Origin: Tubiluchus corallicola
Taxonomy: Eukaryota; Priapulida; Priapulimorpha; Priapulimorphida; Tubiluchidae
Length of the DNA: 64,000 bases
Direction: 5' to 3'
Assembly: GCA_030141605.1 (NCBI GenBank)
Contig: JAQGDQ010000003.1
Location: 2,127,501 to 2,191,500, forward strand
The notes under the pieces are model-generated. The model was given only the letters and a program-made list of their open reading frames with translations. It was not told where the DNA came from and made no database searches. Of this stretch, positions 14,201 through 40,600 are shown in pieces; positions within the stretch are counted from its first letter, which is position 1; every line of letters begins with the position of its first letter. Made by a program: the position numbers and the translations under genes.

Positions 14201-14881
14201 AAGTCGTTCTGACCAAACACACAAATCTTAATTTAACTACATATAGTTATATCATACTTAGCCAAACTTCTTACTAAAAATTTGTCACATTGTTACAGTT
14301 TTAAAGAACTGGTGTGTGGAATTGGTGACAGATTTGACAAGGAAGAGGTAAAAATGCTACTTTTATTTAAATTTTCGTGTCATCTGCGTTAACAACACAC
14401 TAGAAGTTTGTCTGTTTCTCTCCATAAAGTGGCATTGATGTAGCATCCGGAATGCGTATGCGTTATGGGACTGCGGAATATGTAAAATCGGTTTTCATTG
14501 TTTTCAATGCACCCGTCAAACTGATCTGCGTTTCGCGTTATTTTTTCTACGGGTATTTCCTATCGATTTTTTCCGCATGCTACATAACCCCCACTTAAGA
14601 CTGGCAGCTACTGTATAGCTACATTGTACTTCTAAACAGTGTGTAACACTCTCTTTTTATTGAAACAACATTGATCAACAAAAGGCTGGTAGAAAACTTA
14701 CAAAGATCCTAATAAAGGCTGTCACAACTTAGAAATGTTGCTTAATTTCCGCCTTTGAAAATTATTTTATTTCTTCAACTAACAGTTTGATCTGATGGCA
14801 AGAGATGCTCCCGTTAAAGAAGGAAAGTTTGACTATAAAGCGTACACACATACATTGTGTCACGGACAAGAGGATTTGTAA
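6832..14881 (+). CDS. Myosin regulatory light chain (non-muscle/smooth type)
   Basis: This encodes the EF-hand light chain that binds the IQ motif of myosin II heavy chain and controls actomyosin contractility when phosphorylated. Coding exons are 6832-6834, 11666-11758, 12765-12840, 13290-13391, 14068-14146, 14299-14347 and 14786-14881. All junctions are GT-AG and in phase, giving 165 aa, close to the usual length. The N-terminus has the basic kinase site [12 protein letters not shown]; Thr15-Ser16 correspond to vertebrate Thr18-Ser19, the MLCK/ROCK target. The first EF-hand loop is at residues 38-49 ([12 protein letters not shown]) and looks able to bind a cation. Later EF-hands are degenerate, as is typical. 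The first coding exon is only the ATG, followed by a 4.8-kb intron. Introns carry a SINE, a MITE-like element and simple repeats. A candidate AATAAA lies at 15584-15589. Family assignment is very secure; the muscle versus non-muscle subtype is inferred. Confidence 0.95.
7941..7970. repeat. Short palindromic repeat (CAGTACTG units)
   Basis: Three near-copies of the self-complementary octamer CAGTACTG lie within 30 bases in intron 1 of the myosin light chain gene. It could form a small hairpin. No function is implied. Confidence 0.6.
8041..8180. repeat. Dispersed repeat related to the MITE-like copy at 14.4-14.6 kb
   Basis: This stretch shares 'catt(a/g)ttttcaatg(a/c)acccgt' and 'gcgttattttttct' in the same order and spacing with 14490-14550 in intron 6 of the same gene. 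Its right flank contains 'actccggatg', which resembles the inverted left end of the other copy. It is probably a diverged member of the same short element family. Confidence 0.5.
11199..11270. repeat. (CT)n microsatellite
   Basis: About 70 bases of CT dinucleotide repeat, interrupted by two 'CTCG' variants and one 'CA', lie in intron 1 of the myosin light chain gene about 400 bases upstream of coding exon 2. Confidence 0.95.
12895..13255. repeat. Cryptic GACT/CTGA-rich low-complexity intron
   Basis: Intron 3 of the myosin light chain gene is enriched in short words such as 'ctgactga', 'gattggctga' and 'aactgactg' at irregular spacing. This looks like a decayed tetranucleotide (GACT) repeat. 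There is no open frame. Confidence 0.5.
13453..13660 (+). mobile_element. tRNA-derived SINE with intact A and B boxes
   Basis: The head contains TGTCCGAGTGG (13462-13472), matching the A box of Leu/Ser-type tRNAs, and GGTTCGAGACC (13499-13509), matching the B-box consensus. The region between them is too short and unpaired for a real tRNA. A tRNA-unrelated body follows, and the element appears to end near the T-rich 'ttgtctttatcttt' run around 13660. It sits in sense orientation in intron 4 of the myosin light chain gene. Exact ends are uncertain. Confidence 0.65.
14440..14583. mobile_element. Short MITE-like element with 11-bp terminal inverted repeats
   Basis: The left end GTAGCATCCGG (14440-14450) is matched at the right end by the inverse complement of ccgcatgctac (14573-14583), 10 of 11 bases. 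The interior resembles the repeat at 8041-8180. It is 144 bp with no coding capacity, in intron 6 of the myosin light chain gene. I could not define a target-site duplication. Confidence 0.45.
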
Positions 14882-17800
14882 GCACATCATCTTTCATCAT
14901 TAGCACCAGCAAGACATTACATCTGTTAGAGTGGTCAGGCCATGGAGGGCAAGCAAAGACGAGAGAAGAATTTTCATTTCTCATAAAAACTATTATCGGA
15001 TGAAATAATTTAAAAACCACTCGAATATATTAAATTTGTTCGCATCAACGTAGTGTAGCTACTATTGACATTAAAAATGTGGTAACTGTAACGTAGTCTG
15101 TATGAAGATTTACAAGTTATAAATTGCGTAATTGCTGCCGACATCTTCTGGTAGCCACTGGAAGTTTTCTCTGTCATTCCTTCATCATTTTCTCTTCTTC
15201 CTTTCACGTGGAACCAGTGGCTAACAGAAGATAACAGCCAAACTTTTTTGTAAAATTTCCTTCACAGTGAAGTGCCGGGAGTGGGAAAAACCGCTTTGTA
15301 ATAGAACAAGTACTTGCCCTTACGTGTTGTATACAATGGTGAATTATGATATGTGGAGTGTTTTGAGAAAATGATGAAAATTTTATTCAGTAAAATATGT
15401 ACCTGTGCACAGTAATATTAACGTTTGGTTATTATTTTTCTTGTACACCATTTGTGTGTTGTTACTGTAAAATATCCCAAAACAAGAGCACGAAGGGCAC
15501 AAGAGCACAAGAGAACAATTCTACCTACATTGAATGGGTTACCACACGTGAAATGCACGTACTACGAACAGAATACGTTCGCTAATAAATCTTAATCACA
15601 AAGTTTACCGACAAAATAATGCCAAGACCGCTTTGCTGAAAGCAATCAGTGCTAAGGTTTTCACGTAATATGATAAGAAAGCTTGCTGCACGGTTTTAGA
15701 ACTTCTGAAAATGAGCTTGTCTCCTCAACACACATTTAGGAGAGAGAGAGCAGAACACTACATTTAAGTGGCAACAATCTCTACAGACAGAAAGGAGAGA
15801 AAAGTGCAATAAAATGCCCATCTGTACTATAGCTAGTCTTGTTGGTGAAGCCTGTCAAATTGCAGAAATTACAGCAATCAACTACCATTTTTTCAAACAT
15901 TAAAATATACCATTTATTTGCAGACACTTCCCGTATAAATAATACACTTTCCTTTGACTCAGAATTACATTTTATGGACAACACTCACTAGTGATTACTG
16001 TAAAACAATAAAAATATAATAAGTTATTAGATATAAGTATCAGAACATGTTGGTATCACACACATGAAGTATCAGTTTCTAAAATGTTATGAGAAAAAAA
16101 CATACAAAATTTTACTTGATAATAGCACATCTTGATGATAGATTCATCTCATAAATGCCCAATCTTTCCATGATACTTGCAAAGATCCTAAAAACCCCAA
16201 TCATGTAAGTCTATGGTGCAATAATGAAGATTTGTTAACGCAGAGAACTCAGAGGAGCATTTACTTCACTCTGAGAATGAAATTTCAGCCTGATAATTTT
16301 CCACCTTTATACTGAAACATGCAATACATATAATAAAATAATATTACACATGAACTATTCATAAAGTTTTTAGATATTGTCACTTCACAGAACCAGTACC
16401 CAATATCTTTGCAGAATTCCACAAGAAATACAACTAGGTATCTAAAGCAAAATTCTCCAAAGTTCTTCAAAATACAATTTCTTCAATGAAATTTTGATAA
16501 GTTACTTAACAGCTTACAGAAACTAGTTTTTTATTTCTTCTACAGTTAATCTAATCTGCACAAACCTACCACTTCTGGATGAACTCTTTCAAGCTGATCT
16601 AACAAAGCCACTTAGCTGTGACATTATTGCACAAGAATTTAGCATCACTACATGATAATAAATTCCCTGAATTAAAAAACAAGACTGTAAAACAAAAAAT
16701 AAATCATTGTAAAATTTTTGATTGGTCACAGTTAATTTTCATTGTGCACTTGTCTGAGTTTTACATTCTGTATATGAGCTTAATTAGAGTGACATGCAAA
16801 GTCCAATAAAAGTCATATGTGTGCTTGCAAATCAAAACCGTCCATAAGTCGGCAAAGTAAAAACTACGTTATGATGCCTCAAGGTAGAATGCACCAAATA
16901 TTTGGTCAAGTGTTTTTGTAAAAGCAAACGCTAAATTTATTGGACGTTTATACTTCAGCATCAAATTATCAAGACTCTGTACTCACTTTTCTGGCGAGAA
17001 ACTAGTACTACTATTGTGGTAAACTTGTATTTTCAAACTCCAGTAGTAGCTCATGGAAACAATCATTTTGCTTGGGGTTTTTTCTGTTGCCAAGCCCAGA
17101 TCTTCGTCAGAAAGAGCCACCTACTGGATTTAAACATAACACTAATGTGTTTTTGCAAAGTCCGTCGCAACTAACATTTAGTAAATGTTTTGAAGAAACA
17201 CGACAAAAAACAATGGCTGACTTTAACAGCGATTTTCTCAAGGTTATGTTTTTCAGTGCATAGCGTGCACCTCAACTTCAACATGGATTAGCTTAAAAAA
17301 TAACACAGAGTGATGAGCTTGGTGTCAAAATGATCCTCATGAAATGGAGGCTCAGGATCTTTGAATAACTGAAAAAGCTTAAATGCAGACTTATGGATGA
17401 TTTTGCTATGCAACCACACATATAACAAAATTTATCAGACCTATATTTAATGTCAATGTACCAAGGGAAGAAAGTCTAACTCTACCAAATTATTACATTT
17501 TTACTATCGCTTAATAAAACTGAAACACCATTTATAAATTCTATCTAAAATGAAAATAAAAAATAGACAGAAACCTGAAGTAGAACGACTGAAAAAATTC
17601 CATCTAAAATCCTTGTCTATTTCAAAGGATAATGATAAATGTCATAAAAGATAACTACGAAGTACGAGCCAAAGAAAGTCATGTCCATATTTTACTTAAA
17701 TATATTTGTTCATTAACTCTCTTCTTTTTCTATTATGCTTAAATAGATATACTCAACACCTTTTCTATATACAGCAGCATAACTATTTTCCTGCAATACT

Positions 17801-18094
17801 CCAAGCATGTTAACCAATATGTACTAAAACAATGATAACAATTCTTTTTAAACATATGACTTCTCATATTAACCGTAGCTATGGTCTCTTAAATTTCTTT
17901 AAATCCACCACAAGACAGCTCTATTCTCTTCTAACATTAAAATGATTATAAATAATAATTATCCATAAAATCAGAAAAAACAGCTACACGAATCAAACAA
18001 CGACGATTTTGAAACCAAACGCATCACATACAAAGACCAAAATAACTTAACTGCTGGAGCTAATTAATAGAGACTGGTGCTAACTGAATAACAT
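14882..18094. other. Convergent intergenic region between the myosin light chain and FHIP2 genes
   Basis: This contains the 3' untranslated regions of the two converging genes. A plus-strand AATAAA at 15584-15589 is a candidate poly(A) signal for the myosin gene, implying a 3' UTR of about 0.7 kb. I found no confident minus-strand signal for FHIP2. A short purine-rich 'gagagagag' run is near 15.74 kb. No further gene is recognised. Confidence 0.5.
15584..15589 (+). terminator. Candidate poly(A) signal AATAAA
   Basis: This canonical hexamer lies about 700 bases after the stop codon of the myosin light chain gene, on the same strand. It is a candidate only, because AATAAA is common by chance in AT-rich DNA. 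Confidence 0.3.
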
Positions 18095-31353
<13,259 letters not shown>

Positions 31354-31620
31354 CTTGAATATAATACAACAAACAGCCTAATTTAAATAAAATTTTGAAA
31401 TTGGAAAGTTTAAAAGAGACAAAACACTAAAATTCTGCTGTACTGCAACAGTTACAGTTGCCATGTTTTTTGATCGATTATTGATCTTACAGTTTATTCG
31501 AATCGACACTTGAGGGAAGCACATGTGCACGGCCGGCTCTTCGTCCGCTCACTTCTTCAAGGCCGGTTTGAGGTTGTTTTACTCACATTTTGCTGCTTAA
31601 AATCTATTGACACCGGGAAA
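31354..31620. promoter_or_regulatory. Divergent (bidirectional) promoter region between FHIP2 and iPGM
   Basis: Only 267 bases separate the FHIP2 start codon (minus strand) from the iPGM start codon (plus strand). Both promoters and 5' leaders must fit here unless upstream untranslated exons exist. The part near iPGM (about 31525-31570) is locally GC-rich. A GCCATGTT motif near 31460 resembles a YY1-type site. No TATA box is convincing. Confidence 0.6.
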
Positions 31621-34600
31621 ATGGCTCAAGTTAACAAAGTATGTTTAATTGTTATTGATGGCTGGGGGATCTGTGAAGAAACAGAAGGTAATTTTTTGTT
31701 GCATTTATCTATTTATATCTAGACTCCTTGATGATACACGTTTGACAGTTCTCTATTCCAAAATTGATCCATATTTTGAGATCTTCACCTGTTTTTCAAC
31801 AAAATGTACTTAGTCGTTATAGTTCTGTTCTTTGTGAAACTCTTCAGACTATACTAAACATTCGCATGTCTGATTCAGTTTGGTTACCTGACAGTAATGG
31901 CAGTCTCAAACCTATCGAATATGTTTGAGGAAAAAGATCTTGGCATTTCTGTGGACAACAGGCTTCACTTACAAGTCACATTCATGATATATCGCAGAAC
32001 GCACACAGCAGATTAACGTTAATAAAGCGTAACTTCAGATACTTGGACACTGGTATGTTAATCAGCTTCTATAAATCCATGGTAAGGCCTATCTTAGATT
32101 ACGCCGATGTGATTTGGAATCCATCTACTAAATATGACATGATTCGTGAGCTCGTAAGTATTCAGCGTCGAACAACTACGACAATACCAGGTATAGCAGA
32201 AAAATCATCTCCTGATAGATTAAGACATTTAGGACTTAACAACACTCAAATACAGAAGACACAGGCAGGATATGATCCAGACATTTAGGATCCTTAAGAG
32301 CATTGACCGGATAGACAATATCATATTATTTGAACTCCAGATACATTATAGGACAAGAGGACATTCACTCAAAATCAACAAGAAATCTGTTTCAAAATGG
32401 GGAAGAAAACATAATTTCTTTGCAGCTCGTGTTGTAAATGAATGGAACAAGCTTCCTGAGTAGTGAGTGCTTCTTCAGTTTCTCAATTTAAATCTCGAGT
32501 TGATCAGCTCTGGGCTAATCACCTGGAGAAATACATTGATCCTAGACTTGTGCAATGGCAACAAGATGCTTAGATTTTTGAGGAACCTGACACTATTAAT
32601 TGTACAAAGAAGAACACACTGATACTATCTTCCGGATCGTATCTTTAGCACCACCACCTAATAGAAAACTTAAAATAAATAAAGCATCCAGAGAAGATTG
32701 GAGGGGTAAAAAGCAGTCATTTTTGCTTAACCCTTATCCATGTTGTAAGTTACCAAATTAGGTCTTGGTATAAGAAGTGCCACCCAGCTATCTCTTCCTG
32801 CCATTCTTGCATGAGCTAGTGGTTCAGCTTCTTTAGTACAAGAAATCCTTTCTAGAGTTCCTACCTCTAACACTTGTGCTGCATTAGATTTAGCAAAATC
32901 AATCTGGGCAGAAAAGGTTGAAGCATTTGTTATGACTTTACCTGATTTAACTTCCCAAAAGTTCTGGGATAAAGCTTTAATTGAAGCATCTTTTGATAGT
33001 TTGTTTGCCAGGACTTTGTGAGGTTGATAAAACATGGTTATCAGCAATATCTTCTAGTCATGTTGGTGCATGACTTCAGGCCTTACGTATCCCTTCATTG
33101 GGTCTGCATTTAGATGTTAATCAATTGCGTACTGCGGTTCTTCGATTAAGTGCATATATTTGCATCCTCATCAATGCAAATGTGGAACTTTTGTAGATAG
33201 TTCGGGGGTCCGTGGCCTAAGTTGTTTAAAAAGTAGTGGTCGGTTTTCAAAAAATCAGGCTGCCAATGATTTAATTTGTCATGCCTTAACCTCTGCTCTT
33301 GTTGCATCAGTATCAGAGCCCACTGGTTTGTCTAGGTCAGACCGCAAAAGGCCAGATGGCATGATTTTGATCCCTTGGGCCAAGAGTCGCTCTCTTCTTT
33401 GGGATTTTCCTTGTTGATACATTTACACCCTCGAATTTCGCTGGCTCAGCTAGTTACGCTGGTTGTGCAGCTCAATTAGCCGAAAACAGAAAATATACAA
33501 ATGCCAAATTTCAATTTTGTACCAATTGCCGTTCAAGCTTTTGGCACGGAAGGAAAAAATTTCTTAGCACTTTAGGCAAACGAATTCAATGTGCCATGGG
33601 GGGGGGAGACTAGGTCTATAAGCTTTCTATTCCAGCGCTTATCTGTTGCCTTACAGAGAGGTAATGTGATAAATGTTACTGGAACAATCCCTCCATTAGA
33701 AAAGCTTGAAGAAATTATGAACCTCCTTCAATATTAATATTTCACTTATTGACCTCTTATACTTGACTGCAGCAAAAATCAGGAGATCACTTCACGACAA
33801 AACATTAATGACGTATCTATTTTACCACTTTTTAAAATCTACTACTCATTTTTACATTGTAATAATACTTGTAATATAGTATTTATCCTACAAAGGCGAC
33901 CGTATAATATCGGGATACCCTCTGGATAGCTGGATACTGAATAGCCTGTTGTGGAATTAGTGCAGGGTGAGTCATGTTGGGCTTGTCGTCAGCCACTAAG
34001 AAACAACACTAATACATCGTCTACTTACCAGCTACATTGTCCAAAGTTTTTTTTAGGTCTTGCTCCCTGAAATATTTTTAATTGTACAGCGCCTTTGGTA
34101 AAATACAGTTCGATAAGGTTAACATTCGTTTTTAATAATCTGTGACATTTTCTAACTTCTTGTCTAACTTTTCCTTTGCAAGTTAGCGGGCTTCTTCACA
34201 ATGTCAATTGAATTCCCTTTTGTTAGTCATGTAGAATGTAGAACGGCCTTCTGAGGCAGTCTTTGACAGACTTTATGCATGGTATATCATATGATGTTAA
34301 TGTTAGCTCGTGTATGATGATCTATTGTATTTTTTTCTCACGGGGTAAAAAACGTTCTACTAGTCCACCACAAACCAGCATGATTTGGTTAACCAGGCTG
34401 TAATAGCTTGGTTATACAACCAGAAATACAACATTTTTCTTCCTTTAGACACATATCCACTTTCTCGACACCAAAGCATCTATTCTACTGCTTGGTAAAT
34501 TAATAATTATAGAATCTCAATTGAAGTTTTTTGATTAAGATGAATTTATAGTGACGGTGGTACTGTATTTTGTAACATTCAATTATGAGCAGGTTCTCAT

Positions 34601-37600
34601 GGATTTTCCAACCTTTCCATCTTTTCCTGTCAACATTTTGCTGCTTTGAATATAGATAACTAGTTATTGACTACATGAAGCCAATGTGTCCTGATAAATG
34701 TATGATTTGAATCAAGCGGAGAAGATCTAGATTACTTATGTTACAGACGTGATAATAACTGCACAGTAATATGTACAATTGTATAAAAAATATAAATAAC
34801 TGTGTGTTGTTCATATAAAATGTTTATTACAAATTTATTGTGTTTAGGGAATGCGATTTACCATGCTGATGCCCCGGTAATGAAAGCAATGTCACAAGTA
34901 GAAGGCAAATCTGTCACGCTTGATGCTTCTGGTTTGTCTGTCGGTTTACCTCGTGGTCTCATGGGCAATAGTGAGGTGGGCCACATGAATTGTGGTGCTG
35001 GTCGTGTCTGCTGGCAGGTAGTACTTTGAAGACTGTTTGGGACTGTTCTTTTTGCCTATTTTGGTACTTCTCTAAAGTTGTGTTAACTAACACCAAACTA
35101 TGCCTGATAGTTAGAAAAATCAAATGGAAATATCATTCTCACACTGCATTTACAAACCTGGCTTATGTAATATGCAGTATGTATACTCGTGGCTCTGGCT
35201 TCCTCTACTGGCTATTTATAACTGGCTCAATATTGTGATCTGCACATATCTGCTAGCTGCTGCCCTAGGACCTTTAACAGGAAGTGATCTGCAGTATAAA
35301 TATATTACATGCTTGTCGGCTCTGAGTGAGCTGGAATAGTCTTCACCTTGAACTTTCAATTTTAAAATTTTTTGACAGTGAAAAATTGTTCCTTCTCTTG
35401 CTTTGCAGACATAAAGAGCAATTTGAACCATCAGTATGCTTCAGCTCTTTTTTCTATATAGAAAATTCAAGTAATGACCACTATGTAAAACAAAAATTTC
35501 ACTCAGCTAATGCATTTTCCTAAACGGCATCACATTCAGACAATAAGATAAATCAGTAGCGATTACTGTCGGCCAGTTCATAATTATTTAACAGTGTCGT
35601 TAGACCAACGCTAGAAATCTTGTAAGATCATACTTTCAATCTAATGTTTGAAAACCAAAGTCTGTAGGTGTGTCTCAAAACATTCAGTTAGAAAACCGGA
35701 ACATGTCTATATGCCGAAAATACTGATTCATATGCAGCTGCACTGTGCTAATGCATTTTATGTGACAATTGTACTAAAACATGCTTTTACGATGCTGCTG
35801 TTTATTATCACTTTAGGACATTGTGAGAATCAATTTAGCAGTTGAAAACAAGTCCCTGTATGACAATGAAGGTTTTGTTAATGCATGTGAGAGAGCCAAG
35901 AGCGGCACTGGAAGACTTCACTTGCTTGGTTTGGTAGGTAATCAAACTAAATACCAAGAATTAGCAGTTTAAATATTTTGTGCCTTTTGAAAGTGAGGTA
36001 CATTTCATTTGTGTACATTTTTAATACTTTTCATTTCGTACTTCTTTTATATGAAATAGCATATCTAGCACGTAATTAATTCACATGCTCTTTAACCAGA
36101 ACTATATTTGGTACTGTATAGGTTATTTTAAAAATTCCAAACAAACTGACAAATAGGTATTGTGTAATGACACAGTGTGATTTTGTACACCTCATTAATG
36201 ATTGTTTTAACTTTACATGCATAATTGGATTGATCTATATCGTCATGGACAGCAAGTTTTTTTTGGTGCACATTTGTACTATTTCTGACTGTTAATTATA
36301 GGTGTCTGATGGTGGTGTGCATTCCCACATTGACCATTTGTTCTGTCTTCTAGAAGGTGCAAAGAAAAATGGTGTGAAAGATTGTTTTGTGCATTACTTT
36401 GGTGATGGTAGAGATACAATCCCAACTAGCGGAGGTGAGGATTTAAAGATAATTTGCAAATAAACTGCTATGAATTGTTGTTACTGTACATAGCAAGTGA
36501 TAGTGATTGCACATTAAAAGATCATCACTCTATTACATATTAAAATATCATTATTTCATGCTTTAAATAGTTGGCTACATCAAGCAGCTGCAAGACCATA
36601 TAAAGAGCATCGGTTATGGCACCTTAGCGACCGTGGTTGGTCGTTATTATGCCATGGACAGAGACAGGAGGTGGGAAAGAATTAAGATTGCATATGAATC
36701 CCTTGTGCAAGGAATTGGTGAGAAAACCACACCTGAACAAGTTATCAATGTAAGAGTGTCTAAAACTAATTGTTTTGCTAAAAGTCTAAGTACGAAGTAT
36801 TGTTAGATATTTTTGGTTTGACTCATTTACATATTTATTATAAAATTTCCTCTGTAGCTTTCTGTAGTTTTTTAGAGGCTGTAAATATGTTATTTTTGCC
36901 TGTTTAACTACGTTTACTTGCTGTGAAAAACAAAAATTTTAATAAATGAAGCATAAGAATTTTGCTCCATCAGAGAATAAATGACTGCCTCACTTATCCT
37001 TTCTTAAAGAGACCTTAGCAACTACATATACCTCTTAACGGTTATCTTTATATTTAACTTTGTGCTTTCATTAATGACTAGTTAGTCTTTCTATTTGAAG
37101 CAATTGGCAAATAGTAGTTGATCTTAAAGCATTGAGGTACTTCAGGTTCTGTATTTAAATCCTCATTTTCTTCACCACTTTTAATAATTTTTAAAATCTA
37201 AACTTTTGCATCGTTAACGAACCATTAGTTCTACTGGTTTTAATCATGTGTATTAATTAAGCAGAGAGACAGTACTCTGTTTCCCATTGATGATGCACTT
37301 GTTAAACGATTTGCATAAACGAGTGCATATGTTATTGCCATAAATTAGAGGGCAGCATCACTTTTGTTTTACCAAGTAATTTGTCAAGCAACAGCTCATT
37401 GTTAGAAAATTTCCCATTTGGTAGGCTGTTATAGTATTCAATCACGTCAGTCCTAAATTTCAAGAGGCAGATTTAATTGTTTGTAATGAGTTGACCCAGT
37501 TAATTATTTAAAGTATTTTCAATTATTTATGCTTCTCTCAATGTAAGAATCAAAATTTAGGGGTTAAGAAAAGAATAAGGACTAAACTGATTCATTTCTT

Positions 37601-40600
37601 ATTTATAAAGGTTGTGCAAGGACGATATGATAAAGAAGGGGATGACAGACAAACGGACGAATTTTTGAAGCCCATCATAGTATCTGCTGGTGGAAGGGTC
37701 AGAGGTAATGAAGTTATTTGTGCTAGGTGGAATGAGGTGGAATAATAGATTTAATGCTATATGAGCTTGTATCAATAATAAATTCAATAATTTGTAATTG
37801 GTGAATCCTATTTTTATCAAAAACTGCATTTAATTTGGAATGAGCACACCAGTCATCTACACACTTAGATGGTGTGGTGCACTGTAAGACGTCATAAATT
37901 TAGTTGCTTTCAGTTTTTCTAACGTCATTTCACATCAGATGTAGAACTAGACCTAGCAGAAGGTGATAACTATCTGTTGAAACTTTATAATAAAAATAAA
38001 ATACCATCGCAAATGAATTTTTGGATTTTCTAAATGATTTGAAGTAAATATAGACATTAGGCATGATACCATCTAAAAACTTTCTCAACTAATTTATAAT
38101 TTATTTTTCATTTAATATGTATTGGTATGTTCGTTTATTTTCTTTAGATGGTGACACCTTGTTGTTCTTTGACTTTCGTGCTGACAGGATGAGGCAAATA
38201 AATGAATCATTTGGCATCAAACCACCATTTGAAACTAACGTTATACCTAAAAACACGGTATGTCTATAATTTGAAAACATAACACGTACAGATGGTTAAA
38301 AACGTGAAATATTTTTTTTGTAACTATCTTATGTTTACATTTTCTCAACATCACTCTTGGCTGTGATATTGGATTCGTGCAAACCAAAGCTCAAATTGGC
38401 AAGTAAGATTATGGCTTCCAGCAATATGCTACAAAAGATCTATCTTATTTTTTATGATACATTATTTTTAACTGCAGTTTTTAGTATATGATTTACTATT
38501 TTTTATCTGTGGTTAATAATATATTTCTCAATAGGCAAGTCAGCCCAAAAAAACTATTGTTGTAATTTTTCAGCAAATCTACTGTATGACTCAATACAAG
38601 GCTGAGTGGACTTTTCCTTTGCTGTTTCCACCGGTGTCAATGAAAAATGTGTTAGCAGAAGCTGTGGCATCTCACGGGTTAAGACAATATCATTGCGCAG
38701 GTAAATAATAATTAATTATTTCATGACAATGTGTATTCAGTATGATAATTCCAGAAAAAATAAAATTTTGTGGAAGTGCCATTGTTTTTGCAATACTCAT
38801 GTATTAAAATTGTTATTGAAATGAAAACGATCTTGAAATGGCAAACACCTGTAGAATTATTTTGTGCCAGTATTTTCATGCATGTTTTGGAAGGAGTTTA
38901 GAATTCCCCCTCGCAGTTTAAATACTCTAACCCAGCCCAAACTCAAACCCTGTCCTAACCTCAATCCTAATCCTAACCCTGACCCTAATCCACCTTGCAA
39001 ACTAATTTCTTGTGTGCGGGGAATTGTAAACTTTAGCCCATCCATATTTTATATGCCCATAATTCTATTTCCTCTAGCAACTACAATGGACAGGACAACT
39101 GTGACATTCTTGTTGGCTGTGCTGTGTATTTAGGTTCATTATCCAAAATTTTATTAATTCTATTCCAAGAAATTACAAAAATGTGTTTAGACAGCAGTTG
39201 AAAAAAGTTGTTATATGCTTCATGTTTGTTTTTGTTTTTGTGTCGGCCTAATATTCAATTTGTTGTGTTTGTGTTAATTTTCTATTTTGGGAAATTCTGT
39301 TTGTGCTGATTTTAGTAACTTTTTTGCAGAAACTGAAAAATACGCCCATGTAACTTTCTTCTTCAACGGCGGCCGAGAGCCCATGTTCGAACATGAAGAA
39401 AGAAAGCTGATCCCTTCGCCAAAGGTGGCAACTTATGATCTACAGCCTGAAATGAGCTGTATGGGTGTTTCGGATGCGGTTAGTATCTATCACATTTTAT
39501 GGAATAAATATGGAAAATCCCGTGGAACTGACTTATCGACAATTCCAGCATCACACTTATGATCAGGTTGAAATTGTTTTGATATATGTGTAGATTTCAT
39601 TGCTGATTTTAAGAGTGTTCCCATAGAAGTAGTAGATTTTAAATTGTTTTCGGTCACTGAATTCGTAGTTACTAATTGTATCTCGTATCACTGTGTGTAT
39701 GTGAAATACTGATTTCTTCACTTTATTTTGTCTGCTATTCTGTTGACCTCACTATTTTTACACTATAAAAAACTTTTATCTTTATAGATGGTAGAAACCA
39801 TAAACAAGGCAGAGATTCCATTTGTTATGTGTAACTTTGCACCACCTGACATGGTTGGACACACTGGTGTCTACGAAGCCACTGTTAAAGCTGTCACAGC
39901 TACCGGTGAGTATAAAATTCGGGCAGAATCTTTAGATGCTATACCGTGGCAGCTCGTGTATAGGGTCCTGTGGAGCTGCTATTTTCATTCAGTATTCAAT
40001 ATAATTAGCCTTTTTCCTTTAGCTCTTTCTTTATACTTGTACTGAAGCAGAGCACGTGAGGGTAGTACTGTTTGCTTCACCGCCCAGTACAGTGGTGTGT
40101 TTGGCTGTTGTGCGCATGCGGCTATGCATACATGTCTGAGATAACGCGCTGCACTGCTAGCATCTGCTGCTAAGTAGAGAAAGTACTGCCACTCACACAG
40201 TTTGTCAGTTGTCACATACTTAAAAACAGTATACCGGCATATTGTTGAACTACGGCAATTTAGGTTGTCGCAAGGCAAAAATTTTTTGGTTTAGGATTTT
40301 ATCTTGTTTATATATAAATTTTGAATTTTCGCATGTTCATGTGTTTAAAATTATAATTACAGATTACACACGTTTGTTTCGTTTTACTATAATCTCTTTT
40401 GCTTTCTTGATGACATTTTATGTTTGCTTATGTTTCAGTAATGTGTATCTGTATGCACCTTACCGGAGTTTTATTTGAAAATCAAATAAAATTAAAATTA
40501 AATAAATGAATCATTCTCAGAATCAAAAATCACAAAAGTTAAATAAAATCAAAATGGCTTTTATTTTATCTGACTTTCACATTTTGCCAGAAAATTTGGG

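Noticed and set aside
32727-33047. 106-codon minus-strand frame
   Set aside because: It is antisense to the pol-like relic; the plus strand, with frameshifts, carries the recognisable coding similarity.
38857-39133. Frames on both strands with Gly-Leu or Pro-Asn repeats
   Set aside because: They are translations of the telomere-like array in an iPGM intron, not protein domains.
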